A stretch of DNA of 64,000 nucleotides from Pseudeuparius sepicola (GCA_963920635.1 OY987300.1:56379415-56443414); one strand, 5' to 3'; shown: positions 34,083 through 47,400, numbered from the stretch's first letter. A program made the numbers and translations. Notes: generated from the letters alone by a model not told the origin.

Positions 34083-34815
34083 CTGTGTGTCCACGGATTG
34101 ATGTCGGAATAGGTGTAAATGACAAAAAAATTTCGAGTTCAAATTTGACCATTTGGGGTTCAGCCCTGCTTGGATAGAAACTAATTTGTGTCATATTAGT
34201 AGTTTCTAAAAATCAAGTAGGCCTTGACAGGAACGATTTATTTATTTTCTGTGTAGGTTAAGTGCCTTTTCTGAACAAGATATCGAAAAATGTTATTAGA
34301 AAAAGTTGCTTAGAATTCAAAATTATGTCCCTGTGCAGATTTTCAAAATAATTGGCCTACTTTGATTTTAATCCATTTCATTTAGGTAGTTGAACTTTTA
34401 TATTGCCGAACACACATTTTCAGTCAAGTTGGCATGTTTTTATTATTTTTTTTAAACTGTTCAGTGCAGTTTGGTAGTTATATCCTCTGGGTTTTAGCGT
34501 ATTAATAAAAAACTGCCAGAAATGGATTAAAATCAAAGTAGGCCAATTATTTTGAAAATCTGCACAGGGACATAATTTTGAATTCTAAGCAACTTTTTCT
34601 AATAACATTTTTCGATATCTTGTTCAGAAAAGGCACTTAACCTACACGGAAAATAAATAAATCGTTCCTGTCAAGGCCTACTTGATTTTTCGAAACTACT
34701 AATATGGCACAAATTAGTTTCTATCCAAGCAGGGCTGAACCCCAAATGGTCAAATTTGAACTCGAAATTTTTTTGTCATTTACACCTATTCCGACATCAA
34801 TCCGTGGACACACTG
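34083..34815. mobile_element. Foldback element with ~300-bp arms
   Basis: Left arm 34,083-~34,380 and right arm ~34,520-34,815 are near-identical inverted copies. Examples are GACATCAATCCGTGG and complement, CCAAGCAGGGCTGAACCCC, TCGTTCCTGTCAAGGCCTAC and CTGCACAGGGACATAATTTT. The tips are C(A/T)GTGTGTCC, flanked by TA on both sides. The loop is ~140 bp. The 88- and 64-codon frames in the arms are mirror images and not genes. Confidence 0.85.
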
Positions 34816-34819
34816 TATG

Positions 34820-36330
34820 TACCGTCGCCAAGTCATCGAATAAAAAAGAAGGTTGAAAGTAAAGAAATAACGAAAACGTTCAAAGACAAATGTGACCTAG
34901 ACACTATATATCGAGGGGATCTAAAACACTTAAAAATTTAAGTTCTGTTTTGTATTAATCAGATATAGAGATGATGATTAAAGACGCTCGTCATCAGAAT
35001 CCATTCGATGTTGAAAACTTGGTTGAGAATGATTTCAAGGATCTGCAGAAGTTCGCAGATATACGTTTGTAATGTTACAGTTTTTGTATGGCCTTCGACT
35101 ATACTCAGAAGGAGATGAAAGTGGGTTCTCCAAAGTTCAAGATAAGAAGATTTTATTACTGGGCGCCAAGGGATTTAGGATACGCCAAAGCCATACTACT
35201 AATCTACCAAAATTCACAAAAAAAACCTAAATATATTTTGGAAAAAACAAACGTTGTTATCATAATCAAACTACACCAATATATTAGGCATAATATAATA
35301 AGTTAATGTTCAAACATACCTAAATTCTATTGCTCAAGTTAATGTCTCGATACTATTATAATTTCTGAATCGGCTAAACTATATTAACAATTCTAGAAAC
35401 CACGACTAATAATACTAAATATTATACTAAGTTTAAGTAAGTAAATATAATTATTCGCATGGTATGATAGATTAGTTAATAAGGGCGTATAATAAATACT
35501 GACGATGGCACAGTGCATCTGTATGCTTTAACACCTAACTCCCAGTTTCATCCTCAACGAGTACTTGCCCACCACTGGAGAATATTGTAGTACAGCTCCT
35601 CCAAGAGATTGAATACTATATACACGCGTGTAAGGTCCATCTGTCACCGATTGTCACGCCCAACCACAAAGTTCCATCAAACATTCCAGATCTTTTCACC
35701 AACAGTATTTTTTCATAACTGAGGCACTAGGCAACAGAGACGAAGTAGCTTCCAATCCAGAAAAATTAAAGAAAATAAGAAAATAACCAATAACCCTAAA
35801 ATGATATGCTCTCTGAAGTATGAATCAAGGGAAATGATCATAACTTATCTATCATCAATAAGCCTTAAATAGAATAGGGTCTAACTCTTTGGGAGGGACT
35901 TCACAATTTATAAATGTTTCTTTTGCAATAAAACACCTAATAGTTACTAATTTTTTTTGTTTGTGACACTTATACCATTATGAGTAATATGGCATTAGAC
36001 CCTTTTCAGTAGGCATATAGACCATTTTACGATTTTCTTTTTTGGAATTTTTTCCAAGTTAAGTTTGTTCTTTGTATTTCCCAGAGGTCTTGCTTAAAGT
36101 AAGCCGTTTCATGTAAAAAAAAATTGAAGCTAAAATGATTTTTACTACTCTCCAAAATTGGTTTATTTAATTTTTTTGGTTCCAGATTTGTGGCACTTGG
36201 TTCCTTGGGAACTTTCACTTTTCTTCTTGTTCCTTCGGACAAAGACAAAACAAATATTGAAGCGCAGAATTCGACTTATTATGTTACCGAAGAACCTGCA
36301 TTATTTCACCTTGATCTATCACGAAACTTC
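34820..36330. other. AT-rich spacer with a possible transposon-protein fragment
   Basis: At 34,971-35,070 a short plus-strand frame reads KDARHQNPFDVENLV and then DFKDLQKFA before a stop. This is loosely like a block (RNPF.V....DF.D) of a common insect transposon-associated protein. The match is too short to be sure. The rest is AT-rich with nothing recognised. Confidence 0.25.
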
Positions 36331-36339
36331 GTCCATTAG

Positions 36340-36620
36340 AATTGAATTACCCCACATAAATATCCGGGGGAGGGAGCTGGTTGGCGCATCTGCGATTTTC
36401 TCCAGAACTAATACCATCAGAGGAGCGCTGATTTACGGGAGTCCCGCAGCGCTTTCCAGAAGTTATTTCCGAGGAGATCCCGACGCTAATATCGTCCCGG
36501 ATGCCGTAAGGGCGCGGCCCACGATTTAAGCGATGTAACACATGTACCCGGGGGAGCGGAACGTTAAAAAGGAAATAAAAACGGCCGTTTTGGTCGACCC
36601 TTCCAAGTTCCCCAAGAAAA
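36340..36620. other. GC/CpG-rich island, candidate regulatory DNA
   Basis: CpG-rich with sharp edges. It overlaps the end of a 123-codon plus-strand frame (36,158-36,529) and a 64-codon minus-strand frame, neither recognisable. Contains ATTTACG and ACGGCCGT-type motifs. Inferred non-coding. Confidence 0.3.
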
Positions 36621-38190
36621 ATTTTAATTTCTGATATGGGAGCACCAGAAGTTCCTCCAAGTTATGGATATTGATGCAATATTTAATCTAGATATATTAA
36701 GCCTCAAGGGGGATCTGACGTCTAGAGTTAGGTATGTGCCTTCAACTTCGATTTAATAACTGAAAACTTGAAGGTAGCTAGATCTAATTGAACCAAAATC
36801 TTCTCAACCAAATAGTTCAGATACGTCAGTACTACGGCAGTTGGAAATTTGAAATCAAATTGATTGGCATTCAGGTTTTTGTTTTCAATATTATAATGTT
36901 TTTAGCATCTGCTATTAATATTAATAAATTATTCTTCGGAGTGTAGTTCAGGAATGTAGTAAAAATAGTTCATACTACTATTTACCTTTATTATCTTACA
37001 AATCCAGTTATATCTACAGTTAAATACACCTATGCAATAAGATATTTATGTCAACTATAAAATGATAACCTATATTCTACAATGTGTTCTCAGTTTACGT
37101 GTCGTAGAGGCTTTTTATTTTCATTTCCATTTATTTCGTAAAAAATAACTCTTTAGACGAGTTTTGCTTCGAAAATATAAGACTCAAATTAAGATTTGAG
37201 ATATAACAAAGAATTAACAAATTGTAAAATTTGTTTAGGGAAAACAATCTTTTTGCATCTTAAGCAGCGAAACTTTCAGAAAATCAAATGCAAGAAAAAT
37301 ATAAAATTTATATAATTTTTGGAACTTGCTTGTAGTCGTTGACCAATAGTCATAGGTATTGCAAGTAGCTATCAAAGGTTTCAGACAATTCCGTATTTTT
37401 CGAAAGATGGGCCAAACTTCAAGAATTTTTTCAACCTAAAGTACTCGAAGAGCTCTACATTGTGGGTTATAATTTTTTGAAAAGTCCTATTCCATGGTCT
37501 TCTGTTATTTAAAGAATACATACAAAAATGACAAAACTGTAGGTATTGGCATTTTTTTAAGAATGAAATGTATAGTGGCATAAAATTTTACATAGTTCAA
37601 AACCCTTTGTACAAAATTTCAATACTCTAAGTTATAAAAAAAGGACCAAAATTCGAAGAAAAAAAATGCGCAAAAATGGCCAAAGAAGTTTCTGTTAAAA
37701 GGACGATCATTATTTACAGAACCCACTAATGCAGATTTCTGAAATCCAGTGTACCTACTCAATTTCGTTTTAACGTGGGGATTTCGAACCTGGGAATTTT
37801 ATCCAGTCTGTTATTCGCTGAAAAATTAAACAAAAAATTCTCTATCTGCAATCTAATACCAATAATCATCAGGCATAATACATAAAAATTGACCTAAGAT
37901 TAAAAATTCGAATCAGAAACAATATTTAAAAAAATGTTTAATTTAAATACTGATTCATTTCGTCTTGGCTTTGTCAGTACAGTTAAGTTCTCCTTAGAAA
38001 ACTGCGTCATATACTCATGAATTGGTTTTAAAAAGATTGTAGGTACCTATTATATAGTATATAAAATGATCTGGATGCCATTTCATTTTAGGGCACCTAT
38101 TCACTTCAGAATAATCCTACATGCGGTATTAACAATATAATACCATTGAAGCAAAGAAGAAAAACGAAGATAATAGAAACCCGTCTTGAT
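36621..38190. other. AT-rich spacer, nothing recognised
   Basis: No gene, RNA or repeat supported. A GGTTCGAAATCC-like stretch near 37,780 was examined as a tRNA B box and rejected. Confidence 0.4.
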
Positions 38191-38194
38191 ATAA

Positions 38195-38770
38195 TAATGT
38201 ATTATTCACATGGCATCCCTTCGCTTGAATTACAACTTAATTTAACATTCATTCGTTCCTCTGGGCAGACATATACCCGGCGGGGTGCATCATTAACAAA
38301 ACATTTCACTCGGGGAAGAAAAAACCAACCACTCCGCTGGTACAATAGGCTATTCTGCCAGCCGTATCGGTAATTTAAATTGTCTAACGTCCCTAGCAAT
38401 ATGGTGTATGGCTAGCGGTGTGAGTTTTTTCAGGTAGAAGCCAGCGGGGATAGTTTATGTCAAGACGCTTCGAAACCCTGGATATGAGTTATCGCCCAGA
38501 ACGGCTTTTTTAATCACGTGGTTGTTCATAGGCTGAAAATAACTGGCCTCCCTTCCAAGGATGGCCGGCCAGCCATTAAAATGGTTTATTCCGAATGGGC
38601 CTTTCCAGCGGATTTATTATAATTTCGACCAATTAAAACGTTTACAGTAAATTAATCCCATGAATATTCAAACTGGGCGCTAATGGGCATGCTTATTTGC
38701 ATGGAAAATGGTCGTCTGTAGGCAATCCGCGTATTTTTTCAATATGGCCCGCTATAGGTATATTACCAAT
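38195..38770. promoter_or_regulatory. Candidate enhancer-like island
   Basis: Among the longer GC-richer islands without a coding frame. Recognisable binding-site cores cluster here: CACGTG (E-box) at ~38,516, an ATTTGCAT octamer (POU-type) at 38,695-38,702, several TAAT/ATTA cores between 38,600 and 38,700, and a GGCCGGCC palindrome at ~38,564. The clustering suggests cis-regulatory DNA of a developmental gene outside the window. This is inference and needs conservation or chromatin data. Confidence 0.35.
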
Positions 38771-39734
38771 TAATGAAGTATAGTCGTATGTATTGATCTA
38801 AACCAATAAAATATTTTGGATTTTGGATGTGATAAAATCTGCAGATTTTTATAAATTACATTTACCACACTTTTATCATAGACTCTCGCGAGGTGCAACC
38901 AATTTTATATTTTATTGTCCGCTATTTTTATTGTATAATCAGTGCGCGGTTTATATTTACCTTTATAACCTCTTATAAAAAATACTGGTACTTAAGCACA
39001 CAGAATATTTTTTAGGAGTACCTACCTACCATGACTATTTCCTCCGACATTATAGGTTTCGGGTCTCCCAAAAAAAATTGGTAGGAACAAATTCCACATA
39101 TCTATATGTAGGTAAGGTCAAATTTAATAATCAAAAACTGCAGGAACGTGCACGTACTAACCCAGAATCAGTTTCCATTCTCAAAGCCAGTACACATACA
39201 AGGTAATTTTTATCATGGAAAATGCGTTTATATTGTAAATGATTGGAGCAATTTGAGATTTGTACAAACTACTTTATTTTGTCCGATTAATACTTGAACT
39301 TTGGAACAAATATTTGAAGCGGCAGTGGGGACGGGAAGGCTCAATTTTTGTTCGCTGAAACTCATTTAACAGATATTGAAATATAGCGTTCTACATTAAG
39401 CATTTTAAACTATATATTTATCTTCATCTTATAAGTGATATGTTCGTTCAGGGTTTTATAATTTTTCGCGCTCGATGTTACTGAACAACCTATAGCTCCA
39501 CTATGATTGGTTGTTTGGGGGATTTTATATTAAGAAATATTATACTCTATACAAGCGCTTACTGTGAACCGAATTTGGTTTAAATAAGAAGAATGATTAA
39601 TTTTTCGACAGCATAATTATTATTGATTTGATAAAATCAAAGAAAGCACTGCCTTCTTAGAGCTGGAACCAAAAAGTTTAGTAAAACTGGTCTGTAGGTT
39701 TTGAACGGCTATAGATGAAAGAAAATGGAATGGA
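38771..39734. other. AT-rich spacer, nothing recognised
   Basis: No features supported. Confidence 0.4.
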
Positions 39735-41130
39735 AATAATAATATAATAATAATAATAATATATGTTTATTTAGCTTAACTTGTACACAGCAACTACAGA
39801 CACAAATAAATCGAAATTAAATTTACCAATAAACATAGAAAAACTCACAGAAGCAGTATATAACTGCTTGTACGTGAGGACCAAATTAATTTAAATTATA
39901 TTAACATTACCTTAACTTAAATATACAATATATAGTGAGGTATGAATTGTGAATTATGAAGAACAAAAATGACCTACTTAAAATTATTCATTATTGCTAG
40001 TCGAAGGTGGAAAAATTTAAAAATTTTCAACATTCTGTCAACCCAAACATAAGCATACGAGACCATGAAGCAGACAACAAATGAGTAAATAAATTCACAG
40101 AGGTGTATCCTGTACGTGGATATAGAATCCTAAAAATGCTTATGTTGGGCTTCTGAATTTGGCAAGGACGCCAAAATTATTACACATATAATTATTCGGG
40201 CAGGTATACTACCACTGCCACAGAGGTTTTTATTATATTATACAATGAATTATAAGACAATACTTTACACTAAGAACATACCCCATAGTATAATCATTTC
40301 AAATTAACCCAACAAGCCTGTTAAAATATGTTCTATCACAGTTTGATATCCAAAGCTTAACATTCATCTTAAAGATATGCGGCGACCTAGAAGACTTCAC
40401 CCCGGCCGGCAACTCATTGTACAACTTGGGAGACAAAAAACTGAAACAACTTTGACCAATGGTTTTAAGAGTTTTCGGCAATCGAAGGGCATCTCTAAAT
40501 CTGGTTTGATGGTTGTGATCACCGGTTACACCAAACCTCCTTGTTTTGTACTGATCAGTTACCAGGTGTTGACAAAATAGTTGAACTGGGTCGGATATCT
40601 TTGAATCCCTGTATAGTTAGATCGTCTAAAGAAAAGGTGACTTTTCTACCATATATTATCTTAATCAACCATTTCTGCATAATTTCTAGTTTTTTAATGT
40701 ATTGACTTGCTAGACCTCCCCATGTCACAGTTCCATAATTTATGTGACTCTTTACCAGAGCATAATACAAGATTTTTAACTGTCGAATATCACAGAACTA
40801 TTTACATAGCTTGGATTTAGATAAAAGTCCTCTCAGTTTTTTTATTACAAAATTAACATGTGCTTCCCACCTCAGATGACAATCCAGTATTATGCCCAAG
40901 TATTTTATTTGTCTTTCAGATGTTATGTGCACTATTGTGTCATCGTAGTTATTTGTTATTTCTAAGGTATAAATTCTTGGCAAGTTCGGAGCATAACTAG
41001 TGAACGGTAAGAAGTGTGTCTTGGTGAGTAGTTTATAATTAAAATATCTCAGAATGCCTGGTAGAAAACCACAGTGTCATCCGCCTCAAAAGACAAGATA
41101 TCTCAATACCTGCAATAAAAATTAAATTCT
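39735..41130 (-). pseudogene. LINE remnant: RT catalytic site to 3' end
   Basis: Minus strand, read from 41,130 down. The RT catalytic block FEADDTVVFYQAF is near 41,050-41,095, then KTHFLPFTSYAPNLP, and KYLGIILDCHLRWEAHV (in the frame at 40,798-40,983). The thumb segment ALVKSHINYGTVTWGG is in 40,555-40,770, and the C-terminal block FSFLSPKLYNELPAGVKSS in 40,299-40,481. Several frameshifts and stops separate these. A ~560-bp 3' untranslated region ends in an AAT-type tandem repeat at 39,736-39,762. It is a 5'-truncated, decayed CR1/L2/jockey-type element, more decayed than the one at 0.9-3.4 kb. Confidence 0.8.
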
Positions 41131-41479
41131 TCTGAGAAAAAAATCGAAGACTAGCAACGTCCAGTGTCGTTTATTTATATTTTCGTTATCCATAAGAATT
41201 TAGAGTATCAATTGGCCCAAAATATCACATTTTACTGAACTGAGTTTGTTTCAGCCGTTTACGTGAACAACCCATTTACCAATGTTAACGAATCCCTCGC
41301 CTATACTCCCTTTAAGCAACGTATCTATCTGTCTATATTTCAATCAAAACAAAATTGGGATCAATACGAGACAAAATATAATTAATTTGTAACTAATATA
41401 GTAATGTTGAACATTTAAATAAATTTGTTTATTTCTTTGGAAAACCCTCATGTATTTGAAAAAGCGCAAACTTACTAAA

Positions 41480-41760
41480 TTCGCAAGGTAATATCTGCTT
41501 GGATTTTCCTGAGGCACGACTTCCGTTTGGATCATATCGTTCATGTGTATGCGGCCGTGTTCCGCCATATACGACACCAAGTATTACCCCCAGTGCACTT
41601 TTATGAAACTCGGGCGAGCTGGTCACGAACTGATAATAAGAACGTGAAAATGGCCTCGTTCTGCTCCCTGGAAATGAGATTCAATAAGTTAGATTCCGCA
41701 GGGCAATACTTCTCGCCCGGGATCGTAATAAAACTACGTGCAAACTGCTGTATAAATTAG
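41480..41760. other. GC/CpG-rich island, candidate regulatory DNA
   Basis: Compositional island between two LINE remnants. Short frames overlap on both strands (41,527-41,760 plus; 41,429-41,626 minus) with no protein resemblance. Confidence 0.3.
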
Positions 41761-41937
41761 CCTTATTTCCAAACGAAGACCCAACTGTAATTTGAGATAA
41801 TAAGATACCTACACGGCAAAACTATAATATGAACTTTCTTGGGAACAAGTTACTTTAGGAACTAATAATGGGTATATTTTTGCAGTATTTTTTGCATTAA
41901 AAACATTTACAATATCCATAATTATAATAATAATTCT

Positions 41938-43080
41938 CACCCTCACAATACTCCAAACTAGGAGTACCCCAGAAGCAACCACATGCTTGTGCGGGGGAGG
42001 GGGGCAATTACTATTATTTTGTCTTTGTTGCCAATATCTTGCCGGGATATCACTTAGCCAAAAGGCATTCGCACTCCCTCTACATTCGCTCAGGCCTCGG
42101 GCATAAGGATCTGGATCGGGCTAGACCCTGGCCAAGTTATCGGGCCCTAGGTGACATTGACGTTGTTGGATGTTCCTGAACTACCCATGACTTTCCTGCC
42201 GGTCGGGGCTGTCGCAAGTAGTACCGCTTTCTGCATGAACTTGTAAATAGTCAGTTAGATCCAGCTCTTTGATGTTTTTCAGCAAACTTTTCACTATAAC
42301 ATCAGTAGTTGACACGATGTTTGGAACCCTCTAGAAGCTTTCCATTTCTCTTTGCATTTTTATTCGTGCTTCTAACTCTCTTTACTTCGCGATCTTCTCG
42401 GCATGCTTCACACACAGGTTGTTGTTGTTTAGGATGGCCACGTCCACGTCGATCAGAGTTGTCTTCCTAGAAATTTTATCAACTATTATAAGGTCCGGTC
42501 TGTTATGGGCAACTCGTTGATCTGTCAGGATTGCACCGTTCCAGTACATACAGTAGTTGAGGATTTCAAGAATAGTCTTCGGTGTGTAGTAGCTGTAATA
42601 CGGGGCTTTCTCTGACTGTAAAGGCATCAGTTTTTTCGCCAGTTCCTGGTGCACCATCTTGGCAACCGAATCATTCGTTTCTTATATTCCGTTGACGCAA
42701 ACATTAAACATCCTTCTGTTATGTGCTGGATTTTCTTTGAAGATTGGCACCCGTATCTCCATTTGTCCACTATTGATGTATCTCATACATTGAATTTTAG
42801 ATAGTTACGAGTTGATATAACCCGATTTTGTATGGCCAGTAAGAAGCCTTCTGTTTTGGGAAATATTCGTCCTGAGGGCAGCTAATAGTTCGACGCTAAC
42901 TAACGTCTTCCCGTGCAATGGCTCCTCCAACCAAATCTCTACTTTATCATTGTTAATATTAGTTTGCACCACTTTCTCTGGATAAACTCATTTGTTAAAT
43001 CGGTCTTCATTGTTCGATGATCTATACTTTGAGCCTGTTTCATCCCAAGATAGGTACTCATGGTCTCTCTTCCATAAGAT
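41938..43080 (-). pseudogene. LINE family Y remnant with C-terminal domain
   Basis: Minus strand. Upstream blocks: VEIWLEEPLHGKTLVS (~42,890-42,950), then EGFLLAIQNRVISTRNYLKF (~42,790-42,850) and HNRRMFNVCVN. Frame 42,382-42,657 holds MVHQELAKKL, PYYSYYTPKTILE, ILTDQRVAHNRPDLIIVDK and LIDVDVAIL. Farther on are VPNIVSTTDVIVKSLLKNIKEL and, one frame off, MQKAVLLATA. This is the C-terminal region shared by a group of insect LINEs whose proteins end in a wD..I.TDr.i..NrPDiv..dk module. The 3' end at ~41,938 carries a conserved 100-bp tail (CCCTCACAATACTCCAAACT) next to AAT repeats. No RT domain remains. Confidence 0.75.
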
Positions 43081-43433
43081 ATTTTCGGATTTTTATCACG
43101 TTTTCAACTTACGCGTGTATACTAACTCCGAAACGCGATGGGGGAATGAACAGGGGGTTGCATAGTATATCTGTTTCCTAACTAATTTCTGGCGTCGCAG
43201 TATTATTCTAAACGAGCTAGTGATCACGGCAATTTACCGCAGTAGGTACAGTTTATGACAACTCTTACCGGCCGCCGCAATAAATTTGCAGGCCGACATT
43301 TTACTAAATATTTCTTTAAATGCTAAGACGAACAAGTCGCAGTGTAACGCAGTGTAGTGAAAAGTTCAAATGAAATAAGGTGTCTAATCTCTAGTAACTT
43401 GCAAAGCTATGATCTATAATCAAACAATAGTTC
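43081..43433. other. Spacer between LINE Y copies
   Basis: Unassigned; nothing recognised. Confidence 0.35.
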
Positions 43434-43800
43434 TCATCCTTTCAATACACCAAACTAAGAAGTACTCCAGAAGCAACCATGCACATGCTTGTGCGGAGAA
43501 GGAGTTGCAATTACTATTATTTAGGCTTCATTGCCATTTGCGGCTATGGCGACTTTTTAGTACTACGGACTATGGAAATCCTTAGAAAACTGTAAATTAG
43601 TAAATATAGTGAGCGAAAGACAATTAGTAAACCACACGATAAAGCTATTAAGGAGCAATACTGGGAATTTACATTTTGCCAAGCACTCCGCGGTGTCTTT
43701 CTGTAAAACTAAGCTAGATCGAAGGCAGAAAAATGTGCAGGCCACAGGAATAATAGATCACGACGCTACGAACGTCGTCAGCTTGGCCCAACATGTTGGA
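43434..43800 (-). mobile_element. LINE family Y, 3' untranslated copy
   Basis: Matches 52,740-53,100 along most of its length (AAGCAACCA..CACATGCTTGTGCGG, GCAATTACTATTATTT, TTTAGGAGCAATACYG, GATCGAAGGC). Its first 100 bp also match 41,938-42,040. It is a 5'-truncated minus-strand copy with no protein left; the frames at 43,563-43,923 are accidental. Confidence 0.75.
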
Positions 43801-44249
43801 GCAGTTGGACGCATATTCAACTTTAGAATTTCCGATAAAGTGTCTTACTCCGGATATTATATTCAAATAATATTATTATTATCGTCGTTGTGGAACAAAA
43901 TGGAAATGTACATTAGCTCGTGATTATTTATATTGGACACTTCTGAATACTAATTTTAGTATAATTTTAGTTATAAGGATGCTAATATTAAGGCTAAAGA
44001 TGGATAAAGCAGGAGAATATTATATCTTCTATACAAAAAGTCCCTGTTTCTGGATGAGCACCTATATTCAGTTATCCATATCTAAGAGAAGACCATTTTT
44101 TCTGTGTAATATACATTATTAAATATAGTGGTAAGGTTTACATACATTAAGCAAACTTATGTAAATATGTGTGTTCCTATGCTCTTACTAATTTCTCTTA
44201 CTCTGAGTGAAATCTTTATGAGGAAACAGAATAATTAATTAGGCATAGC
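43801..44249. other. AT-rich spacer, nothing recognised
   Basis: No features supported. Confidence 0.4.
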
Positions 44250-44570
44250 GGCATGTTACTCACCTACAACCTGTTTGGACCCATTGTTCATCTCGTGGTG
44301 GCAGAACAGCCATTAGGAAACCGTGTCTCCTCCTATTTACAAGGAAACGTCGTCGTAAAGTTTTCGAAACATACGCTAGAATTTTATATAGCCAATATCA
44401 AGTTACGGACACGGGCCCCGGCCATAAAACACTCCATTACGGTGACGTTTCAATGAGTCACACCTTCAGAGCTGCCAGTTTTATTGTCGAGGCCACATCA
44501 AGTAGCCTACAGTCATACGGGCGTAAACAACGGATTACAGGAGACACCTGAAGTTTTTCTCACAACAAAA
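44250..44570. promoter_or_regulatory. GC-richer island, candidate regulatory DNA
   Basis: Includes GGCCATAAAACA and GTTTTATTGTCG, posterior-Hox/Caudal-like TTTAT cores, in a segment clearly less AT-rich than its neighbours. The 67-codon frame at 44,253-44,456 has no recognised relatives. Regulatory role is inference. Confidence 0.3.
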
Positions 44571-46945
44571 GGATCACGTCAAGATAAAAATAAACGGCAA
44601 TAAGGGAGGGTTTAAAGTTTATATATTTGGTCGTCTAGGGGGTAGTTTTATGTTTCAATTCTTTTATTAGGATCGTATAACAGACTATAAAGGGAAATGT
44701 CTCGAGTTTTGGTATACGAGTTTCTTATATTGAGTTGCTCGAGCCACCGTGATAAGGTTAAACAAACGTAACGTCTGTTTGGAAACGCACGAATAAAATG
44801 TCGGTCATTGCATTGCCTTTTGGATACCTGATGTTCAGAAACAGATTGATAGTCAATCCTACTTACTAAAATAACGTATTACCCTACGTAGTTTCCTTGG
44901 TTCCATCACTTATCGACTAGGTATGTCTTCCTCCAGATCCTCCATCACCATAATAATTATTGTATTATTAATTAACCTGAAAAATAAAGGTATAATATTC
45001 TAAAGTAGAATTGCGACATTTGGATCAGAAAGTCCACAATGGCGTCCGTGGCCCGATTGAACCTGATTTGTAATATTGATATTATAATGTGATAGCTACT
45101 TTAAATAAAAGGGCTATTCGTGTGTCTCCGGAGTGTCAACTTATTAAGTCCAACCGAGCTAATAGTATCAGAATGCACGGAGAAAAAAATATATTTAAAG
45201 CTAAAATAAAAATAATAATACGTGTTAGGAAATTTAATACTCTTTGGCACAGCAATACTATATTTTACAAAGTAAAATATTTTATAATATTGGCTGTATT
45301 ATAACAGCAAATATACTGGTATTTGGTTTAACAACTTGTGTGCGTTTTAAATCTAAAAATTAAGATGATATCGCAAATAATATTAATGTTTTTAATTTGA
45401 CTATTTGTTACATTCATTATTAATAAAGTGTATAATAGTTTCAAAAATATTTTTCCAGCGTGCAGTATTACTTATTATAAAATTTAATATAAATATATTT
45501 ATTTATAATGTCCAAATATTCAGAAAAAAATATATGCATATTAGTAATGAAAATATTGAAAGATGCTCTCAGTTACGGCTAGCAAAATGTCTAGAAGATT
45601 TCCATCGACCACGGAGCAACAGCTCAGAAATTCATTCTGACATGGACAACAGCCGTGAAAACCTAAAAATAAGAGAAATAAAAATTGCATAGAGGTTTTG
45701 AATTTAATAAAAAATATTTATGTATTTACTAACACTTTTGCATCGAAGGGAATCCAAAATAAAATTAACATTTAACAAACGCCCATTTATTTAACATTTT
45801 TAAACAAATTTAAATAAGTGTAGTTTTTATTGTTGAAATGAAATATGTACATAACTACCCAAATAAACATATATATTTATTCATGAACTTACAAAATTTG
45901 CTATAAAAAGTAAAGGTAAAAAATATAAACAAACTGCCTTTGGAACATTTTTAAAAAATAACGATTTCTATCGATACTATCGAATTAATAAAAAAACGCA
46001 CTTTTATTAATATGCATACATAGTAAATCTCTATTCTCTCCAATCTACTAAGTATTGGCTATTGGATGTAATACCTAAGCCTTACTGGCAGTGGCTCATT
46101 ATATCCAAGTAAACATAAAAGGAATGCGCACCATCACAGGAACAGTCCAAGAAGACTATAACTTAATTCACCACATCTTCCTGAGTCCATAGAGCACAAT
46201 AAATGAATAATTAACAATAATGCCGATAACATTATGAAAAACTTATTTTCAAATATTTAGCAATATTTAGCACTACTCGAAAATTGGGAGTCGGATATTT
46301 CGCTACTTTACACGCACCTGCTCTAAGATCATAGCAGTTTACGCAACGAAAGCGCGACACCAAATGACCTGCTCAAGTTAAAAGACACCAGGCCCAAAGA
46401 CGCCCATCTACAATATATATTTTTATTTAAAAAATTTGGATTTTGTAAATTTAATTACTTGCGTTCAATACACTGGAATGATATTAAATGATAAAATATG
46501 TGCATTCTAGAAATTTATATTTAAAATGTGTATATTACAATAGAATATATCGAAATTTAATTAAACGAATTTAATAAATAGTAAAAAGCAAATGATTAAA
46601 TATAAAACTTTGTATATTACTATTTTGTAATATAAAAATATGTTAGCTGATATTGACGGGTGTTATAAAATGTAAAATAAATTGTTTTACATTTTAACAT
46701 ATTTTCGTTAAAATACGCGTTTTTGTATATTATCTGACAAATTTTGCTCCGTGTGTGGTGAATTCTGGGGTACTTGGAGTGCTTTGAGTGTGACGATAAT
46801 AATTATGAAGTAGATATAATGCTATGTTTGTGATAGACGGCTTTATGACTATCCTATTTTGATATTGGTTGTTAATATGTGATAAACAATATATATTTAC
46901 TCAATTCCACACAAGTGTCATTCCAATTGTTTTGCACCGAGTTGC
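44571..46945. other. Very AT-rich spacer
   Basis: The most AT-rich stretch in the window, especially 45,080-46,720. Frames such as 45,405-45,692 are Ile/Lys/Asn-rich chance frames. No element ends recognised. Confidence 0.45.
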
Positions 46946-47400
46946 ATTGTTTTTATTATCTGCTGAACTATAACATGTTTTAAAACCTTCATTTGTTGCG
47001 AAAAGAGGCTGGTTTGGCGGAAATAAAGAGAAAAACAGGAAACCCAACGTCCCATTTTGTAACAAATCAATATTTGCGTTCGAGATACGCTGACGTAAAA
47101 CCCGGAGTACATTAGGGGAGCACAGAAATTTATACGCAATTTCCAGGCAATTTACAAGCAGCCAAGCACCAATATCTGTCAACGCTGCTGCGATGTTCCG
47201 TTGTTTACGAACGTCCCACCCGAAATGTCCATCAGGACTACTTCGATCCACATTACGGCCTTTTGTCAGCCGGTCGTTTCGACCTTTTTCGAACCGCAGG
47301 ACCGTTTTATAAATCTCTTGGTATATCTACATTTTATTGCGGAAAAAAATGACCCTAGCGTAGGATCGCCAAATGATCAGTTAGTTGGTATTGTTGTCGA
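46946..47400. promoter_or_regulatory. GC-richer island, candidate regulatory DNA
   Basis: Bounded by very AT-rich DNA. Overlapping frames lie on the minus strand (46,901-47,251, 116 codons; 46,918-47,139) and plus strand (47,201-47,422); none is recognisable. It has TTTATAAA and TTTATACG cores (HOX-like). I regard it as conserved non-coding DNA, with a small unrecognised exon as the alternative. Confidence 0.3.

Noticed and set aside
34980..35010. CTGATGA on the minus strand as a fifth hammerhead
   Set aside because: No stem II or GAAA at the required positions.
37770..37800. GGTTCGAAATCC-like tRNA B box on the minus strand
   Set aside because: One base too long for the B-box consensus, with no A box or cloverleaf arms at the right spacing.
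46901..47251. 116-codon minus-strand frame as a gene
   Set aside because: Lies in a GC-richer island where several frames on both strands are open; no recognised motif.
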